Assembly: GCA_964612465.1 (NCBI GenBank)
Contig: CAZTDF010000040.1
Location: 1-27,541, forward strand
DNA length: 27,541 nt
From: JAFGPJ01 sp964612465
GTDB taxonomy: Bacteria; Planctomycetota; Phycisphaerae; Sedimentisphaerales; Anaerobacaceae
Direction of reading: 5' to 3'
Below are positions 24,681 through 27,541 of this stretch, in pieces. Each line of letters begins with the position of its first letter. Position 1 is the stretch's first letter. The notes below the pieces were generated by a model. It was not told where the DNA came from. It did no database searches and was given only the letters and a program-made list of their open reading frames with translations. The translations under genes and the position numbers were made by a program.

Positions 24681-26981
24681 ATGAAAAACCAGGCATTTTA
24701 TCACGTAACAATATTGATAGTCTTCTGTGCTGCCGTAAGTCTGTTCGCAAATGCAGCTACGGCAAAAGATAAGTTCCTGCCCCCGATTCCAGATGGTAAA
24801 ATGTGGAAACTTGCCTGGAGCGACGAATTCGACGGCACTCAAATCGACCAGTCCAAATGGGAAATACTCGGCGACTTCAAACGCCGGGACGGATTCTGGG
24901 TCAAGGAAGACTCCTATCTGGACGGCAATGGAAACCTCCTTGTCCGCACGAAAAAGGACGGCGACCGGTACACCAGCGGAGCCCTTCGCACCAGGGGCAA
25001 ATTCGAGCATAAGTTCGGTTACTGGGTCTGCCGGAGCAAGTTCCCCACGCAGGAAGGCCACTGGCCTGCGTTCTGGATGCATGCCAACACCGTCGGTAAG
25101 ATCGGTGACGAAGGCAGGGACGGCACGGAAATCGACATTATGGAAAAGCCCTGGCGCGAGGACAAAATCACGCAGAACCTGCACTGGGACGGCTACGGCA
25201 AAGAGCACAAAAGCGCAAGTAGCGGGGAAATAACAATCCCCGGCGTCAGTGAAGGTTTTCATACTTTCGCTTTGCATTGGACTGCCGAGCAATACGTTTT
25301 CTACGTCGACGGCAAAGAAACCTGGCGCACCAGCGCCGGCGGCGTCTCGCAGGTGCCCCAATACATAAAGCTCACCGAGGAAATCGGCAAGTGGGGCGGC
25401 GACATAACAAAGGCCAAACTTCCCGATTACTTCGTGGTCGATTACGTCCGCGTTTACGACATGGTCGAGCGGGACAATGCGACAGCACGAAAAGAGCTTA
25501 TCCGCAAAGCCGTGGACGTCAGACCATCTGCGCGGCAGCTCGTCTGGCAGCAGCTTGAGTTCATCGGTTTTGTCCACTTCGGCGTCAACACCTTCACCGG
25601 CAGGGAGTGGGGCACCGGCGAAGAAGACCCGAAAATCTTCAATCCTGAAAAACTCGATACCGACCAGTGGTGCCGGATGATGAAAGCCGCCGGGATGAAA
25701 CAGGTAATCCTAACGGCCAAGCATCACGACGGCTTCTGCCTGTGGCAGACGCGATACACGACTCATTCGGTCGCTTCGAGCAACTGGCGCGGCGGCAAGG
25801 GCGACGTCCTGCGAGAGCTGGTCGAATCCTGCCGCAAGTACGGCCTGAAAATCGGCGTGTATTTGTCACCCGCTGATTTGTACCAGATCGAAAATCCCGC
25901 CGGCCTGTACGGTAACCTCAGCGAATATTCCGGGCGGACGATTCCCCGACCCGTGCCGGGCCGGCCGTTCAAGGACGTGCGGACATTCAAATACGTCGTC
26001 GACGATTACAACGAGTACTTTATGAACCAGCTCTACGAACTGCTCACCGAGTACGGGCGGATCCACGAGGTCTGGTTCGACGGCGCCCATCCCAAACGCA
26101 AGGGCGGCCAGAAATACACTTACCAGTACTGGTACGAGCTAATCCGCACGCTACAGCCCGGGGCGGTAATATTCGGCAAAGGCCCCGATCTGCGGTGGTG
26201 CGGCAACGAAGCCGGCCATGCTCGAGCCGCCGAGTGGAGCGTTATCCCGATTGATGCCCCGCCGGATAAATTCACCTGGCCAGATATGACGGCAAAGGAC
26301 CTGGGCAGCCTTGCTAAATTGCAGGAGTCTCTCGACAAAGGCGGTTATCTGCACTGGTATCCCGCCGAGACCGACACGTCCATCCGCCACGGCTGGTTCT
26401 GGCGCGATGAAAAGCAGCGAGTTAAGACCACCGAAGAAATCCTCGATGTCTGGTTCAACTGCGTCGGAGGCAACTCGGTTTTCCTGCTGAACATCCCGCC
26501 CAACAGCGACGGCCTTTTCAGCCGGCGCGACTGCAAGGTACTCACCGAGGTCGGCCAGTATCTGAGCGAGACGTTCAAGACCAACCTCGCCGACGGCGCC
26601 AAGGCGACCGCTTCGGCCACAAGAGGGCCGGCCTTCAGAGCCGCTAACGCCCTCGACGGCGACACAGGTACCTGCTGGATGCCCCCCGACTGGACCACCG
26701 AGGCCGAGATGACAATCACGCTGGCCGGCGAGAAAACCTTCAACACCATAATGTTCCAGGAGCAGCTCCGCGGCTTCGGCCAGAGAATCGCTAAATTCGC
26801 CGTAGATGTGCAAACCGGCGGCAAATGGCAACAGGTCGCCGAGGGCCAAACCGTAGGCTACAAAAGAATCTGCCGATTCCCCGACATCACAGCAGAGAAA
26901 GTGAGAATCAGAATCGTAGACTCTCGCCTGTGCCCCACAATCGCCAACGTCGGCATATTCCACGCACCGCCGATTCGATAG
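24681..26981 (+). CDS. Secreted GH16-GH29 fusion glycoside hydrolase with F5/8 type C domain
   Basis: The 766-aa protein has a signal peptide (residues 1-28, ending ANAATA) and three modules. Residues about 38-262 are GH16: SDEFDGTQIDQSKWE, then EIDIMEKP with Glu150, Asp152 and Glu155 in the ExDxxE site, ending VDYVRVYD. Residues about 280-635 are GH29 alpha-L-fucosidase: HFGVNTFTGREWG, AKHHDGFCLWQT, and VWFDGA with nucleophile Asp467. GNEAG with Glu510 is a possible acid/base. Residues about 636-762 are an F5/8C (CBM32-like) domain. GH16 enzymes cut beta-glucans or galactans inside the chain. GH29 enzymes remove alpha-fucose. One secreted protein with both activities would act on a fucosylated polysaccharide; the substrate is inference. 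AAAGGAAAGAGG lies before the ATG. The gene is visibly richer in GC than its neighbours. Confidence 0.93.
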   Translation: MKNQAFYHVTILIVFCAAVSLFANAATAKDKFLPPIPDGKMWKLAWSDEFDGTQIDQSKWEILGDFKRRDGFWVKEDSYLDGNGNLLVRTKKDGDRYTSGALRTRGKFEHKFGYWVCRSKFPTQEGHWPAFWMHANTVGKIGDEGRDGTEIDIMEKPWREDKITQNLHWDGYGKEHKSASSGEITIPGVSEGFHTFALHWTAEQYVFYVDGKETWRTSAGGVSQVPQYIKLTEEIGKWGGDITKAKLPDYFVVDYVRVYDMVERDNATARKELIRKAVDVRPSARQLVWQQLEFIGFVHFGVNTFTGREWGTGEEDPKIFNPEKLDTDQWCRMMKAAGMKQVILTAKHHDGFCLWQTRYTTHSVASSNWRGGKGDVLRELVESCRKYGLKIGVYLSPADLYQIENPAGLYGNLSEYSGRTIPRPVPGRPFKDVRTFKYVVDDYNEYFMNQLYELLTEYGRIHEVWFDGAHPKRKGGQKYTYQYWYELIRTLQPGAVIFGKGPDLRWCGNEAGHARAAEWSVIPIDAPPDKFTWPDMTAKDLGSLAKLQESLDKGGYLHWYPAETDTSIRHGWFWRDEKQRVKTTEEILDVWFNCVGGNSVFLLNIPPNSDGLFSRRDCKVLTEVGQYLSETFKTNLADGAKATASATRGPAFRAANALDGDTGTCWMPPDWTTEAEMTITLAGEKTFNTIMFQEQLRGFGQRIAKFAVDVQTGGKWQQVAEGQTVGYKRICRFPDITAEKVRIRIVDSRLCPTIANVGIFHAPPIR

Positions 26982-27146
26982 AATCCCGTGCCGTGAGAAT
27001 ACAGATTGGCTTTGAATTGGCTTTGTTTTTTCGTGCCTCGAAGAGCGGTTTATTGCCATAAATTCCTTTCAAAAAAGACTTTGCGCCAATTTCACCTGCC
27101 GGCAAATTGGCTTTGTTTTTTCAACCTTATCTTGGGTGGCAGCCTC

Positions 27147-27170
27147 ATCCCGATTGTCGTGAATCGGGAT
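27147..27170. repeat. Perfect 9-bp inverted repeat between array copies two and three
   Basis: ATCCCGATT (27147-27155) and AATCGGGAT (27162-27170) with a six-base loop. A further small hairpin GCAGG/CCTGC lies at 27184-27198 in the same segment. Confidence 0.6.
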
Positions 27171-27356
27171 GGGGATGGTTTGCGCAGGTTCTGCCTGCAC
27201 AGCACATTGGGTTTGTTTGGCTTTATTTTTCGCCGCCTCCAAAGCATGATTTTCTACGTAATCTCTTTTCATATAAATATTTACGTTCATTTCGGCCATT
27301 ACAAAATTGGCTTTGTTTTTTCAAGTAGCCCTGCCGGGAAACTTCCACATTCTGTC

Positions 27357-27384
27357 ATTGCGAGGCCCGTAGGGCCGCGGCAAT
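27357..27384. repeat. REP-like palindrome between array copies four and five
   Basis: An outer stem ATTGC/GCAAT (27357-27361, 27380-27384) encloses a perfect inner hairpin GGCCC-GTA-GGGCC (27364-27376). It resembles the TCATTGCGAG...GCAATC palindromic element that I recall as widespread in bacterial genomes. That identity is from memory. Confidence 0.55.
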
Positions 27385-27541
27385 CTTCTGTGTTCAAGAT
27401 AATGTCCATTCCGTTCAAAATTGGCTTTGAATTGGCTTTGTTTTTTTTGAGCCAAAACTGCCATATATCTCCATAAGCCATTGTTATTACTTGTATTGCA
27501 TCAATTTATCCCTCCGGCAAATTGGGTTTGTTTTTTCAAAT

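Larger units (their letters stand above)
26982..27541. repeat. Array of six AATTGGCTTTGTTTTTTC-type repeats about 100 bp apart
   Basis: Exact copies lie at 27015-27032, 27105-27122 and 27305-27322. Variants lie at 27205-27231 (degenerate), 27419-27448 (doubled unit, longer T-run) and 27520-27537 (one G for C). The first copy is also doubled (27004-27014). Start-to-start distances are roughly 90-115 bp. Segments between copies (about 71-96 bp) show no similarity to each other except CCGGCAA just before copies two and six. Read on the minus strand the motif gives EKTKPI or NKANSKPI. The array probably goes on beyond the window. I see no credible gene in these 560 bases. The short open frames on either strand look like by-products of the repeat. 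Confidence 0.85.

Noticed and set aside
24633..27059. Long minus-strand open frames (314 and 302 aa) opposite the GH16-GH29 gene
   Set aside because: They mirror GC-rich coding DNA of a clearly recognised enzyme and have no domain of their own.
27015..27448. Intrinsic terminators at the T-runs of the array
   Set aside because: No GC-rich stem directly precedes the T-runs on the plus strand.
26908..27481. Three small minus-strand open frames (60-76 aa) with KTKPI or NKANSKPI peptides, two overlapping by TAATG
   Set aside because: They are built from the repeat array itself, have no ribosome sites, and the repeat appears in more than one phase inside them. More likely by-products of the repeat than genes.
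27004..27541. CRISPR array
   Set aside because: The repeat is only 18 bases, variable, without dyad symmetry, spacers are 71-96 bp, and there are no cas genes.

Overview
The window looks like a chromosomal piece from a planctomycete, most likely of the Phycisphaerae (Sedimentisphaerales-like). This is inference. It rests on the mix of a large secreted GH16-GH29 enzyme, an unusual secretin, several lineage-type hypothetical proteins, and a short interspersed repeat whose minus-strand translation reads as KTKPI or NKANSKPI peptides. I recall that repeat type from planctomycete metagenomes. Base composition is moderate, by eye near 50% GC. The glycoside hydrolase gene is visibly richer in GC, and most intergenic DNA is AT-rich. 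One 100-N scaffold gap (21202-21301) shows this is draft assembly.

Left part, minus strand: a 3'-truncated murC runs off the window edge. It is preceded by a leader with a three-codon minigene and by a large secreted beta-rich protein of unknown function (866 aa) with its own good promoter. Plus strand, 4345-12178: a co-oriented run of ten genes. These are a polytopic membrane protein, csrA, a small single-HKD phospholipase D-like protein, a BASS-family transporter, asd, truA, a GT4 glycosyltransferase, a DUF3795 Cys-rich protein, a YjbQ-family protein and a LysE-type exporter. asd has a near-consensus promoter and probably drives truA and the overlapping glycosyltransferase.

Middle and right, minus strand, 12167-20091: a BrkB/YihY membrane protein, an AsmA-like envelope protein and the classic translation cluster rpsB-tsf-pyrH-frr. 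The cluster has a strong promoter before rpsB and prominent hairpins between rpsB and tsf and before pyrH. Upstream of it lie a 133-aa protein of unknown function and a secretin-domain protein interrupted by the gap, followed by an Ala/Lys/Glu-rich coiled-coil tail.

Right part, plus strand: rimO (divergent from the secretin), pgsA, and a secreted GH16-GH29-F5/8C enzyme. The last 560 bp hold no credible gene. They carry six copies of an 18-bp motif (consensus AATTGGCTTTGTTTTTTC) about 100 bp apart, with unrelated intervening segments, two of which contain palindromes.

Functional themes: housekeeping translation (rpsB, tsf, frr, truA, rimO), precursors for wall and lipid (murC, asd, pgsA, pyrH), envelope proteins (AsmA-like, BrkB, secretin), and polysaccharide use (GH16-GH29). 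I see no defence system, CRISPR array, transposase, tRNA or rRNA. The most unusual items are the regularly spaced repeat array, the GH16-GH29 fusion, the secretin with a coiled-coil tail, and a micro-repeat built in frame into the glycosyltransferase gene.
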